In this document: positions 35,880 through 46,781 of the stretch, in pieces
How positions within the stretch are numbered: the stretch's first letter is position 1
Layout of the letters: each line of letters opens with the position of its first letter
Made by a program: the position numbers and the translations under genes
Source of the DNA: Dryomyza anilis
Taxonomy: Eukaryota; Arthropoda; Insecta; Diptera; Dryomyzidae
Assembly (NCBI GenBank): GCA_951804985.1
Contig: OX638131.1
Location: 4,216,001 to 4,280,000 of the forward strand
Length of the DNA stretch: 64,000 nt
Direction: 5' to 3'
The notes under the pieces: generated by a model
The model's input: the letters and a program-made list of their open reading frames with translations, nothing else
Told to the model about the DNA's origin: nothing
The model's database searches: none

Positions 35880-37050
35880 TAGAATGAATTGTCCAGTATT
35901 GTTCGATAAAGAATTGTCTCGGGAAAGAATAGTCCTGGTAAAGAATTGTCCATGAAACTATTTTGAAAGTATTGTTGTATTTTATTGTTGTATATCGGGT
36001 ATTATCTCCGGAAAGAATTATCCGGCAATGTATTGTCCGGGAAAAGATTATCTTGAGAATGAATTGTCCATGATAGTTTGGTATCTGGAAAAGATTGAAC
36101 GTAAAAATATTGTTCAGTGAAATATTTTCGAAGGGATGAATTGATCGGGAAAGAATTATATCTGGAAAAATCGTCCGGGAATGTATTGTCCGAATTGTCC
36201 CGGAAAAAATTGCCTTGAGAATGAATTGTCCATGATAGTATTGTCTCTAGAAAGAATTAAACGGGAAAATATAGAACGGTGAAATATTTTCGAAGGAAAC
36301 AATTGGAAGGGAAAGAATTCTATCTGAAAAAATTTTACAGAAAAATATTATTTGGCAACGAGTAAGTATATTGTCAATAATGAATATTCTGGGAATATAT
36401 TGACCGAGAAAATATGGTTCGGTGAAATATTGTCACATGAAAAATGATTCAGGAAGATGTTGTCTCCAAAATGTATTATCCGAGAATGTATTGTCCGGGA
36501 AAAGATTGTCTTGAGAATGAATTGTCCATGATAGTGGAAAGATTTCAACGAGAAACTATTATTCGGTGAAATATTGTCGAAGGAAAGAACTGATCCGTAA
36601 AGAATTCTATCTGGAGAAATCGTCTGGAAATGTATTGTCCGAATTGTTCGGGAAAAAATTGTCTTGAGAATGAATTGTCCATGATAGTATTGTCTCTGGA
36701 ACGAATTAAACGGGAAAATATATATCGGTGTAATATTTTCTAAGAGAACAATTGGAAGGGAAAGAATTCTATCTGGAAACAAATCTAACTGGAAAAAGTG
36801 TCCGGGAATATAATATCCTGAAAAATATTAATCAGCGAAGAGAATTAGAATAAGAATTTTCTCAACGATGAATAATCTGGGAATGTATTGTCCGGAAATG
36901 TATTGTTCGGGTAAAAACTTATCTCTGGAATGAATTGTATTAATCGATAAATACAAAAAAAATGAAGTAATTTATGTACGGCAAGAATTATATCTGGAAA
37001 AAAATTAATTCTATTGGTACAGAATTGTCAGGGAAGAATTTTCCGGACGA
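35880..37050. repeat. Tandem array rich in GAATTGTCCGGGAAA, with ~150-bp higher order
   Basis: Short units such as GAATTGTCCGGGAAA and AATATTGTCC are organised into longer blocks. The marker CTTGAGAATGAATTGTCCAT recurs at about 36052, 36213, 36510 and 36663, at spacings near 150 bp or twice that. The minus-strand frame at 36348-36782 is a by-product. Confidence 0.75.
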
Positions 37051-37189
37051 AATACAAAGTTTTGAAAACTATAAATTTCAACATAATTTCGCTCCACACA
37101 AAATTTCGTTCACTGGGTTTTTGTTAGCCACTAACTTGACAAAAACACCTAATGGCGTCGCTCCATGGTTGCCAACATTTCAATTTTAA

Positions 37190-37565
37190 TTTGCCAGCAA
37201 ATTAAAACGAACACAATTGCTGATTATGTAGTAAGTACGATGGCATTCTGTGCGCTGTGCTGTGTCAGCCACAGTTTGTAAAATGTCCTTGTTGTTTTTT
37301 TATTTTTATTGCGGCCATTGTTGCTGCACGGATGTCCTTGTTGTTGCATGTGTTAATGCATGCTTAACTGAATTAAAATTTCCACAATTTCGCGGAAATA
37401 ACTTTTGCATGCATTGCATGTTGTTATTTTTATTATTGTAATTGTTATAGTCATTGTTATGTTGTCCGTCCGTCCAACCGTCCGTCCGCCTCGCACGTAT
37501 GACTCAGTGTTTGGTCTGATTTTCTGCGCCGTTTCACTTGACACGGCGGCCGCCAGATGGTGCGG
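37190..37565. other. GC-richer block, possible regulatory DNA
   Basis: Contains GTTGTTGCATG-type runs, a GTCCGTCC run (37465-37490) and CACGGCGGCCGCCAG near 37540. Frames on either strand are short and featureless. 37566-37910 is AT-rich with no identified feature. Confidence 0.3.
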
Positions 37566-37914
37566 CTGCAACTTCATTTAAATTAAATTAAATTAAATTG
37601 CGGGCTTCTATTGCGATTTGGTTTTTAGTTGGTATTATGTGCTCTGTTGTGTGTGTTTTTAAATATTAAAACATGTCAAATATTAATTAACCTATGTCAA
37701 TTTTAAACATTTAATTTGAGCGCAAAAACACAATGTTTTTACAGCGATTGCAAATTGATTTTAATGCATGATTTTGCAATTTGCAACGAATTTATGATAA
37801 ATCGTTTATTTTAACGCACCAGTAATTAAAGTATGCAGTATATTTTAAATATGTATAATTTTTCAGAACAAAATTTAATTTAAAAAGAAAAATTTCTTTT
37901 CCATTGCGTAATTT

Positions 37915-38470
37915 GAATTTTAAGTGCAAAATTGAAATTTATTTTTTTTTTAGTAAAAATTGATATTTTAGTTAAAAATTTAATTTTTAGTTAAAAATTG
38001 AATTTCTAGTTAAAAATGGTTTTTTTAATTAAAAATTTATTTTCGGTGAAAAAAAAAATAATTTTTCAACTAAAAATTCATTCTTACACTAAAAATTCAA
38101 ATGTTCACTAAAAATTCAATTTTTCATTAAAAATTAAATTTTTAACTAAAAATTTAATTCAAACTAAAAATTCAATTTTTAACTTATTTTAATTTTTTCA
38201 TTAAAAATTAATTTTTTCACTAAAAATTAAATTTTTCACAAAAAATTAAATTTTTCACAAAAAATTCAATTTTTCACTAAAAATTCAATTTTTCACTAAA
38301 AATTCAATTTTTTACTATAAATTCAATTATTCGTTAAAAATAAAAAAATAATAAATTTTTCACAAAAATATTAAATTTGTCATTATTTACTAAATTAAAT
38401 TATTTACTAAATTTATTTTTACAAAGAATTAAATTAAAAAAATTAAAAATTAAAATTATTTTTTTTTTTT
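37915..38470. repeat. 19-bp-type array 4 with internal orientation switch
   Basis: Units read AGTTAAAAATTGAATTT from 37915 to about 38050, then CACTAAAAATTCAATTTTT from about 38060 to 38340, i.e. the complementary orientation. The switch point is near 38050-38065 (TTTTCGGTGAAAAAAAAAAT). Edges are diverged. The following 38471-39910 is AT-rich with no supported gene. Confidence 0.8.
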
Positions 38471-39914
38471 TTTAGTGAAAGTGTGAATAAATGCATGTGA
38501 AAAATGAGCTGAGCGAGCCTTAAACTTTGTTTCGACATAAAATGAACTCAGCACAAAAAACTTACTTTAAATATGCTTTTGCTGTAGTGCAGATTATAAA
38601 CAGCAGCAGAAACTTTTCACAAACTTTAGTGAAACTTATAGTGTTATCAAAAATTTAATTTTAAATAAAGCAAAAATCTTTTGAATATGCTTAACACATT
38701 GAGTTAAAAGTGTAGTGGAAACTTGTGTAAAACTTTAAGATTTTTAATGAATTATTAAATATAATCAGGAGCACTTTTAGAAATTACTTTATAATTTAAT
38801 AAATGCAATTTTTATACTTTTATATCAATGAAAATTGTCTACTGCATAAATAAGAAATGATCAAATATAAATAGTACGCAGTTTAAAAGTTTTAATGTCC
38901 TCGTAATTGTAATTAATACTAATACTTGACAATAGTATGGTCATAAAATGGAGTTTATTAATTGATGAACAATGCAGCAATAAAACGTTATCATTTCTAT
39001 CTCGTAATTTATTACAACCTTCGCCACAAATTGCACCGCATGACGTATGCGCAACATTTAATCAAAACAGCTAATTTCAATTTGCCGCGGGTCACTTTAT
39101 CATTCGGCTTAATTATGTCGTATTAAATATTACTGGATGCACATGCTGTGGGCGTCCGTTTTTTAAGTAGCACTTTTATTATTTAATTACCGAACTAGGA
39201 TGTTGATAAACTTCAAGATATTAATTACTGCAACTTATTTTATTTCTATTTATGAATCTTATACGTGAACTTCTACGTTTTTAAACATTATATTAAAAGA
39301 TAGAATTTGAATTTTTCGAGCAGAAATAAAAGTCAAAAGAGTAGGTGTTTCCCTGATGAATGATTGGTGGCTTAAGAGTGTGTTGTGTGTAGTGAATAAG
39401 TAGACCTATTTTATGCCCAATTAAATGTCGACAAATGCCTTCATGCGCACCCTGATTTCTGTGTGAACTGCAACAGTTGTTCACAAAACAAAAAAAAATC
39501 CAAATAGCGCTGCCTACTTTAAGGCGGCAATACTTCACAAGAAACATATTTAAAATGCACCAACGATGGCGCAAAAATATGCCAAACGACTTAAAAGAAA
39601 AAATATATATAAAACAAAAAAAATGACATATTATAAAAAAAAGATATAACTTTGCGCAGCAAACGACGCACTAAAATGTTGTCAACATTTTTAAAAATTA
39701 AAATAAAACCCTTTACTAGCCGTGTTTTTTTGCTTTCTTTGTTTTTGCAAAGCAATAAACATAAATGCAAATAACTGTATTTGTGTCACATAAGCATATA
39801 GAGTCCTTTGCAAGGTCCTTTGCGCTCCAGCAATTTGATTGCTTTGCTTTTGAGGTCAGTTCACGATTTGTTTAGTAGCACAGAGGGTGCACTCAGAAAA
39901 AATTAAGTGAACAT

Positions 39915-40830
39915 TTTTCTTTTTATATTTAGTTTTAATGAAATTTTGAATTTTTAGTGAACAATTGAATTTTTAGCGACAAATTTTATTTATATTAAAA
40001 AATTAAATTTTTAGTGTAAAATTGAATTTTTAGTGAAAATTTGAATTTTTAGTGAAAAAATAAATTTTTAATGAAAAATTGAATTATTAGTGAAAAATTG
40101 AATTTTTTGGGAAAATTTTAATTTTTAGTGAAAAATTGAATTTTTAATAAATAATTGAATTTTGAGTGAAAAATTGAATTTTTAGTGAAAAATTTAATTT
40201 TTTGCGAAAATTTTAATTTTTAGTGAAAAATTGAATATATAGTGAAAAATTAATTTTTTTTTGATATTTTAGTGAAAAATTGAATTTTTAGTGAAAAGTT
40301 GAATTATTAGTAAAAAATTGAATTTTTTGAGAAAAATTTTAATTTTTAGTGAAAAATTGAATTTTTTGAGAAAAATTTTAATTTTTAGTGAAAAATTTAA
40401 TTTTTAATGAAAAATTGAATTTTAGTGAAAAATTTAATTTTTAGTGAAAAATTGAATTTTAGTGAAAAATTGAATTTTTAGTGAAAATTTGAATTTTTAG
40501 TGAAAATTTGAATTTTTAGTGAAAAATGGAATTTTTGTGAAAATTTAAGTTTATAGTGAAAATTTGAATTTTTAGTGAAAAATTGAATTTTTAGTGAAAA
40601 TTTGAATTATTAGTGAAAATTTAAGTTTATAGTGAAAAATTGAATTTTTAGTGAAAATTTGAATTTTTAATGAATAATTGAATTTTGAGTGAAAAATTGA
40701 ATTTTTAGTGAAAAATTGAATTTTGAGTGAAAATTTGATTTATAGTGAAAAATGGAATTTTTTGTGAAAATTTAAATTTTTAGTGAAAATTTGAATTTTA
40801 GTGAAAAATTAAATTTTCAATGTGAAATAG
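39915..40830. repeat. 19-bp-type array 5 (GTGAAAAATTGAATTTTTA)
   Basis: A diverged array in the same orientation as array 2, with interspersed variants such as TGAATTTTTTGAGAAAAATT and shortened AAAATTTGAATTTTTAGTG units. Confidence 0.85.
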
Positions 40831-40959
40831 AATTTTTATTTTCTTTTGTGTATTTTTTATTTTTGTTGAGTGCATTTGTTGACAGCAGCTAGCGTATTCT
40901 AGTTAAACATTCGTTAAAACACCCGTCAGCCATATGCGATATGAATATTGATCAAAGTG

Positions 40960-41215
40960 CTTAACGGGGAGCTAAAGAGCGACAGCAGCAGCAGCAGTTG
41001 TAGCAAATTTAGTTCTAATCTAGTTGTTGTTGTTGTTGGCTGCATGGTCAACATCAGCAACAACATCGTCATCATCATCATCGTCATGGCAACTGCCTGC
41101 AGCAGCGACAGCAATAAATTGTTGCTGTCAACATTGTTTGCTGTAAACAACGAAATTGCTGTCGCTGCTGTTTGATGCTGCTGCTACTGTTGTTGCCGCT
41201 GTTTCTGGCTTTGCG
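40960..41215. repeat. Degenerate CAG/GTT/ATC triplet tract
   Basis: AGCAGCAGCAGCAG (40983-41000), GTTGTTGTTGTTG and ATCATCATCATC runs. Open frames on both strands result from the triplets. The adjacent 41216-41570 is GC-richer and non-repetitive with nothing identified. Confidence 0.55.
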
Positions 41216-41619
41216 AAGCAGCAACAAATTTCAAGCACTTCCTAAAGCTGCGCGAAACCGGAAAATCATGTAGACCAAATGGCAAAATGTTCGGGAGAAA
41301 CAAAAGAAATTAAATAAAAATGCAACGCAAGACTTATTGGTTGTCAATGACGACTGTCGGCTTCGCACTTGTCTGGCATTGGAGACTGCCGGCCCCTCAC
41401 AACAAACGACAGAACTGCTTAAGCAGAACTAAAGACGAAGCCGATGTTGAAGTCGACTGATCGCTGTGACGCGTGTCGCTACTTTGGGTAACATGATTGA
41501 CAGGCGGCGACGCTGAGCTTACGGTTGACTTAAGCAGCGACAATGACAAAGGTTGCAAAAGCGGAAAGGATAAAATGAAGAAAAAAATGAAGAGGAAGTT
41601 TATGAAAAACTGAAATATG

Positions 41620-42755
41620 ATTTTATTGATTTTTTAAAGAATATTTTGGACAAAATTTTAATATTTATAGAAAAAAGAAAATAATAATTTTTAGAGAATA
41701 GAAATTCTTAGAGAAAAATTAAATATTAAAAAAAAAAAATTTAGTAAAAATTTAATTTTTATGAAAAATATAATTATTACGAAAAATTGAATTTTAAGTT
41801 TAAAGTGAAAATTTTAAATTTTAGTGCAAAATGGAATTCTTAGTGAAAAATTTGTTTTTAACGAAAAGTTGAGTTTTTTGTGATAAAATGTATATATGAT
41901 GAAACATTAATTCTTAGTGAAAAATGTTAGTGAAAAATTGAATTTGAGTGAAAATTTTAATTTTAGTAGAAAAAGTTAATTTTTTGTGATAAATAGAATT
42001 TTTAGTAAAAAATTAAATTTAATTATTAAATTTTGCTTTTAGTTTTGTGAAATTTTTTTTAAGTGAAAATATAATTTTTATTGAAAATTTAGTTTTTAGT
42101 GAAAATTTGAATTTTTAATGGAAAAAGTGAAAAAATTATATTTTTAGTGAAAAATTAAATTTTAACTGATAAATTCAATTTTTAGTGAAAAATTGAATAT
42201 TTAGTTAAAAATTGAATTTCTAGTGAAAATTTGAATTTTTAGTGAAATTTTTGATTTTTTTTTTAAGAAAAATTGAATTTTTTTATGAAAAATTGATTTT
42301 TTTTATGAAAAATTGATTTTTTTTGTATGAAAACTTGAATTTTTGTGAAAAATGAATTTTTGCAAAGAATTGTATTTTAATTGAAAAATTGAATTTATAG
42401 TGAAAAATTTAATTTTTAGTGAAAATTTAAATTTTTGTGAAAATTTGATTTTTTAGTGAAAAAATGAAAAATTTGAATTATTAGTGAAAATATGAATTTT
42501 TAGTGAAAATTTGAATTTTTAGTGAAAATTTGAATTTTTAGTGAAAATTTGAATTTTTAGTGAAAATTTGAATTTTTAGTGAGAATTTGAAGTTTTAGTG
42601 AAAATTTGAATTTTTAGTGAAAATTTGAATTTTTAGTAAAAATTTGAATTTTTAGTGAAAATTTGAATTTTTAGTGAAAATTTGAATTTTTAGTGAACAT
42701 TTGAATTTTTAGTGAAAATATAAATTTTTAGTGAAAAATTGAATTTTTAGTCAAA
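41620..42755. repeat. 19-bp-type array 6
   Basis: Strongly diverged from 41620 to 42480, then a clean run at 42480-42750 of the shorter variant GTGAAAATTTGAATTTTTA. Same orientation as arrays 2 and 5. Confidence 0.85.
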
Positions 42756-43059
42756 AATATGCCATATTTAAAAATTTTGTTTTATAAAAAAATCGCCACA
42801 TCAGATAATCGTGTTTTTTATTTTACAAAAAAATTTAAAGAAAAAGCTAAATAAAAACAGCAAAGTTGCAAATGCAACAACAATAAACAACAGCAATGGC
42901 AACAGTTATAAAGTCAGCTACAACAACAACAATAAAATTGTTTTTGTAACACAAGGACATTTAAAAGCACTCAATGCGCGGCTCAACTTTAGCGACCCCT
43001 TTTATTTTAAATCCAAATTTACGCGGCCATGTAGCACATGACATGGTTCGCATTGTTGT

Positions 43060-43280
43060 TGCAGTTGATGTGGTATTTTTTTGTTGTATTTTATTGTATT
43101 TTTGTTGTCAATAGTTGTTGTAAATTTTGTTGTATTTTTCTTGTTATATTTTTTGTTGTAATTTTTATTGTGATTTTAGTTGTATTTTTTGTTTTAATTT
43201 TTATTGTAATTTCGATTGTAATTTTAGACATTTTTTTGTTGTACTTTTAATGTAATTTTTTCTTGTGCTACATGTTGTAA
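43060..43280. repeat. Degenerate TTGTAATTTT tandem tract
   Basis: Repeated TTGTATTTT and TTGTAATTTTTATTG units. The plus frame at 43038-43250 is Val/Ile/Phe-rich only because of this. 43300-44150 holds nothing I can assign. Confidence 0.6.
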
Positions 43281-44151
43281 TTGTTGTTGTTTCAAAAAGT
43301 TATTTTCTTATTCGCTGATTTCAGCACAAGGCCGCTCAACTTTATTTCCAGCTGCAGCAGCTGGATCCGTTTTTTTGTCCTTGCAGCGCATTTCAGAGGC
43401 TCGTGCAACATATAAGCTGAACAACAGAGCAAGAGAACCGGCGCTACGAAGGAAACCCCAAATGAAATTGCACCCAAAAAGAAAATATAATCAGCCCAAT
43501 TCTAAATAAATACTCCCAAAAATATTTGGGAGAAATTGTTGGGAGAAAAAATGCTTTATATTAAATTTATACACAAAACTTTTTTTTTCCAAAAAATGAT
43601 TTGTGGAAGTATTTATTTAAAATTAGGATAAATTTGTTTTGCAAATCACAACTAGTAAGGAACCTCAGTAGGGAATTTTGAAGAAGGGAACTTTTAATAG
43701 TTGCTGTCAGTATTAATTATGAATGTTAAACTATAAATACCCTACACATATGTGATAATGAGTGTGGTAACATTTTAAAGTTGTCCCCAGACTTACAAAT
43801 CATGGAAATATCTGCAAACTTGTAATCATTTGAGTATCCATATGTACAAATGAGTAAGTGTATTTGTACATATGTAATAAATGAAAATTTATTCGTATAT
43901 CAGTGTTATATGAGGTATTTAAATCTATGTGTTCATAGGCACCGACCGATCATGCCCTTTTTTATACCATACAGCGTAAGTATATGACTTATCTAAATTA
44001 AAAGTTTCATGCAGTTCAAGAATATAAACTTTCCAAAATGGATATGCCTCTTTCGCTCGCACCGATTTAAAAAGGAAAAACGACATTTTTTGGGTAATTA
44101 TCACTTTTAATTACAATTTTTTTATTTTGAGCAAAGCAGTTATATATTATA

Positions 44152-45375
44152 CTAGCTGGACCCGTCCACAGCTTCGCCCGTGCAAAGTTTTTGTAATTGT
44201 AAAACTATATCGTTCATAAAGTGTGGATACATTTACGCCCCTTTTTAGTGCATGTCTACGTCGCCTTTTCCCGCCCATATTGATCATAGTGCCATGCCCC
44301 TATTTCCAATCTCGATCACATTCCACGTGACTATTAACATTTTTAAAAATGATCCTTTGTTTCGACTTGTACAACTCTGCTCTTATTAAGTCTGGAGTTT
44401 TAGCATTTTTAATATTTTTGTTATATGGGAGGTGTCTCGTCCCATTGTCCAATTCCGTCCAAATTCTACGCAGGGCTCTCCACTCCCAAAAAATCGATTC
44501 ATTTTTTTTTTGGATTTCATCCACTTAAAAATTCCAAGATTTTTGGATTTTTTTTATGTTTGAACATTTTTCGAATTATAACTAAGGAAATATATTTGTG
44601 GTTTTCAGGGTACAATTTATGTTTTGAAAATTTAAGAATTTGAAATCACAAAATCGAAAATAATTATTTGAACCACTGCTGGATGAAATCTCTGGTGAAG
44701 ATGGTAATGAAATGATTCATATATTATATTAGCCAACATACGTATTACCCAACTTAGGCCTTTATGTAGATCCAAATAATTTAATGATGTAGTCGCCGAA
44801 ACCATGGATTTAAATCTAGTCAATTCTATGACAATTTTTGAAGCGGTAAATATTGATTGAATCTAATAGGATCTGAAGAAAACGGCTTCCAGATCCAAGA
44901 CGGTGCATTTTTTTTCACAAAGTATCCGGATTTTTTTCCAGCCCTGATTCTATGTGACAATTACAATGTTTAATAAATCTTTTGTTTCGATTTTTTAAAC
45001 TCTGCACTTAGTAGGTAAAGAGTAATAGCAAATTTTAAGGTTTTTTTTTTAGTATGGGAGGTGCCACGACCCATTGTCCAATCCCGTCCATATTCGACGT
45101 GATGATCGGAGTTTTAAATATGAACATTTGATTTGATTTTTATAACTCTACTTTTAGTATGTCAGGATGTGCCATGCCCCTTTTGTATAAATATACCACG
45201 CCCCTTTATACAATCCCGCCCACATTCTACGTGACGATTTTACTATTTAATATGAACCTTTGTTCCAATTTACATAACTCTGGTCAGGAGTTATAGCATT
45301 TTAAAAGTTATGGTTATATGGGAAGTGCCACTCCCCTTTATCACTGAGCCCAATTTCATAAATGTGGCTATCTTA
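44152..45375 (+). repeat. Old dispersed repeat R4, left part (interrupted)
   Basis: Begins ACTAGCTGGACCCGTCCACA and contains several diverged modules with CCACGCCCC, CCAATCCCGCCCA, ATTCTACGTGACGATTTT and ATAACTCTG, each module of order 100-200 bp. It is interrupted by a hAT-like MITE (44471-44946) and by the Harbinger element; it resumes at 48195. ACTAGCTG-type starts with TATATATAG ends are seen in many insect genomes, but I cannot name the class. Confidence 0.6.
44471..44946. mobile_element. hAT-like MITE
   Basis: Starts CAGGGCT and ends AGCCCTG, with the complement of the right end reading CAGGGCTGGAAAAAAATCC, a typical hAT-type terminus. The flanks are near-identical 8-bp sequences, ATTCTACG (44463-44470) and ATTCTATG (44947-44954), the hAT target length. 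The 476-bp interior has no transposase. It is inserted in repeat R4. Confidence 0.75.
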
Positions 45376-45420
45376 GGGCCAGTTTTTCAGTTGAAGTTTA
45401 AACTAAGTTTAAACTACGTT
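45376..45420. repeat. Harbinger left terminal inverted repeat and subterminal motif
   Basis: GGGCCAGTTTTTCAGT (45376-45391) is followed by GTTTAAACTAAGTTTAAAC, two self-complementary GTTTAAAC octamers 11 bp apart. The right end carries the same 16 bp inverted. Confidence 0.92.
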
Positions 45421-45598
45421 TACATAAACGTCGAATAAACTAAAACTACGTTTAATTATCCGAACAGTTTTTCAGTTGTAGTTTAGTGTTTAAGCATATC
45501 AAGTCAATTTTATAAGGCAACTCCGGCGCAAAAGTCAAATAAAATGTAAAAAATTCAATTATTTTGTTTTTTTTTTGAAATTGAAATATAAAAATAAA

Positions 45599-46435
45599 AT
45601 GAATAAATTAACAAATTCAAATAAAAGATCGGCTAATTTTAATGCAAGCGAAGTGGAATTTTTAATCGCTACAGTGGAAAAACACAAAAAAACCATTGAG
45701 TGTAAGAAAACGGATAGATGCAGCAGTGACGACAAAATGAGAGCATGGGCGGAAGTTGAGAAAGAGTTTAATGCTCAGTTTGGAGGAAGTTTCCGCTCAG
45801 GTGGAACTTTGCGAACAAAATTTGAAAATTTAAAAAAGACGGCAAAAAGAAATTTTGCGAAAGATAAACAACAGACGTATTTAACTGGCGGGGGCCAAAA
45901 ACCCGCAGCAGCCGTCACTAATTTGGACAGCGCCATTCTAAGTATTTGTCCTGAGGCTCAAATTGTTGGTCTTCAATCCATATACGACGATGATGTTATA
46001 ATTGAAGGTAAATCCATATGGGTTTCCGTTAATATTTACTCATTGATAAAGTTTCGCTTTTTAGATATCAGTTCTGTTAGCAAAGATACTAATGAATATT
46101 CTTGGGCAAAATACACGCCAAACCAGTTAAAAAATCCACGCCATCGTGCTCTCAATCGAAAATCCAAAGAAAATAAGTCCTCCAAAGATAATTGGGCAGA
46201 AGTCGCTTATGCCAAAATCGAAAAATGCAAACTGGAAACAGAGATATTAAAAAAAGAAAGTGAACTAAAGGAAAAAAAAATAAAAGAGGAAATTGAATGC
46301 AATAGAAAAGAAAGCGAGCTAAGACAAAAATTATTAAATGATGATATTAATTTTAAGAAAAAAGTACATGAACTAAAACTAATTAAAATTAATTTAGAAT
46401 TAGAAGTTTTGAAGAGTCAGAAATTACCAAATTAA
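45599..46435 (+). CDS. Harbinger-encoded Myb/SANT-like DNA-binding protein (join 45599-46007, 46065-46435)
   Basis: In PIF/Harbinger elements this second protein binds the transposon ends and helps bring the transposase to the nucleus and DNA. The start is the ATG at 45599; the frame is open further upstream but without an ATG. Residues about 11-90 form a Myb/SANT-like domain, with NFNASEVEFLIATVEKHKKT, a central aromatic AWAEVEKEFN and LRTKFENLKK. The last ~80 residues are a Lys/Glu-rich predicted coiled coil. A 57-bp intron (46008-46064, GTAAAT...TTTTTAG) has typical splice sites; removing it gives 259 aa. The intron is a multiple of three without a stop, so retention would only add 19 residues. 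Assignment is by motif and context. Confidence 0.85.
   Translation: MNKLTNSNKRSANFNASEVEFLIATVEKHKKTIECKKTDRCSSDDKMRAWAEVEKEFNAQFGGSFRSGGTLRTKFENLKKTAKRNFAKDKQQTYLTGGGQKPAAAVTNLDSAILSICPEAQIVGLQSIYDDDVIIEGKSIWVSVNIYSLIKFRFLDISSVSKDTNEYSWAKYTPNQLKNPRHRALNRKSKENKSSKDNWAEVAYAKIEKCKLETEILKKESELKEKKIKEEIECNRKESELRQKLLNDDINFKKKVHELKLIKINLELEVLKSQKLPN
46008..46064 (+). other. Predicted 57-bp intron in the Myb-like gene
   Basis: Donor GAAG|GTAAAT and acceptor CGCTTTTTAG|ATATC. The retained translation (KSIWVSVNIYSLIKFRF) is hydrophobic and sits in an otherwise acidic, polar region, which favours splicing. Confidence 0.7.
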
Positions 46436-46781
46436 ATGTGTTTGTTTAAAATATTGTTATTTTTAATTATTTAAAAATTAATTGGTATTTGTTATCATAA
46501 AAAAAGTATTTTTTCGGGATCAAAGTCTACAAAATGCATTATGAATTTTTCACTGTTTACAAAAACTTGTTGACCGATCGTACAGCAACACAAAAATTGA
46601 TCCAAAAACAAAGCCAAAATGTTTTGGAATTGTTTGCTGTTTTTTTTAACCAAAGCAAAAAACAAATTGCATTTGGAGACTCGAATCCCGAAAAAATTGT
46701 AATGTTGTTTTTTTTAATTCATTATAAATGAATTCATTGTTGCATATAATTAAAAGAATTTACATTCATTCAATTTATAAA
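46436..46781. other. Convergent intergenic spacer of Harbinger
   Basis: The two genes end facing each other across this AT-rich spacer, which must hold both 3' ends. No clear extra gene: the short frame at 46534-46731 has no recognisable feature. Confidence 0.5.

Noticed and set aside
36348..36782. 144-codon minus frame with repeated SPDRI/NIFS words
   Set aside because: It lies wholly in the GAATTGTCC array and its repeats mirror the DNA units.
42811..43041. Asn-rich 76-codon plus frame
   Set aside because: Its centre is an AACAACAAC triplet run and its start is AT-rich; no supporting signal.
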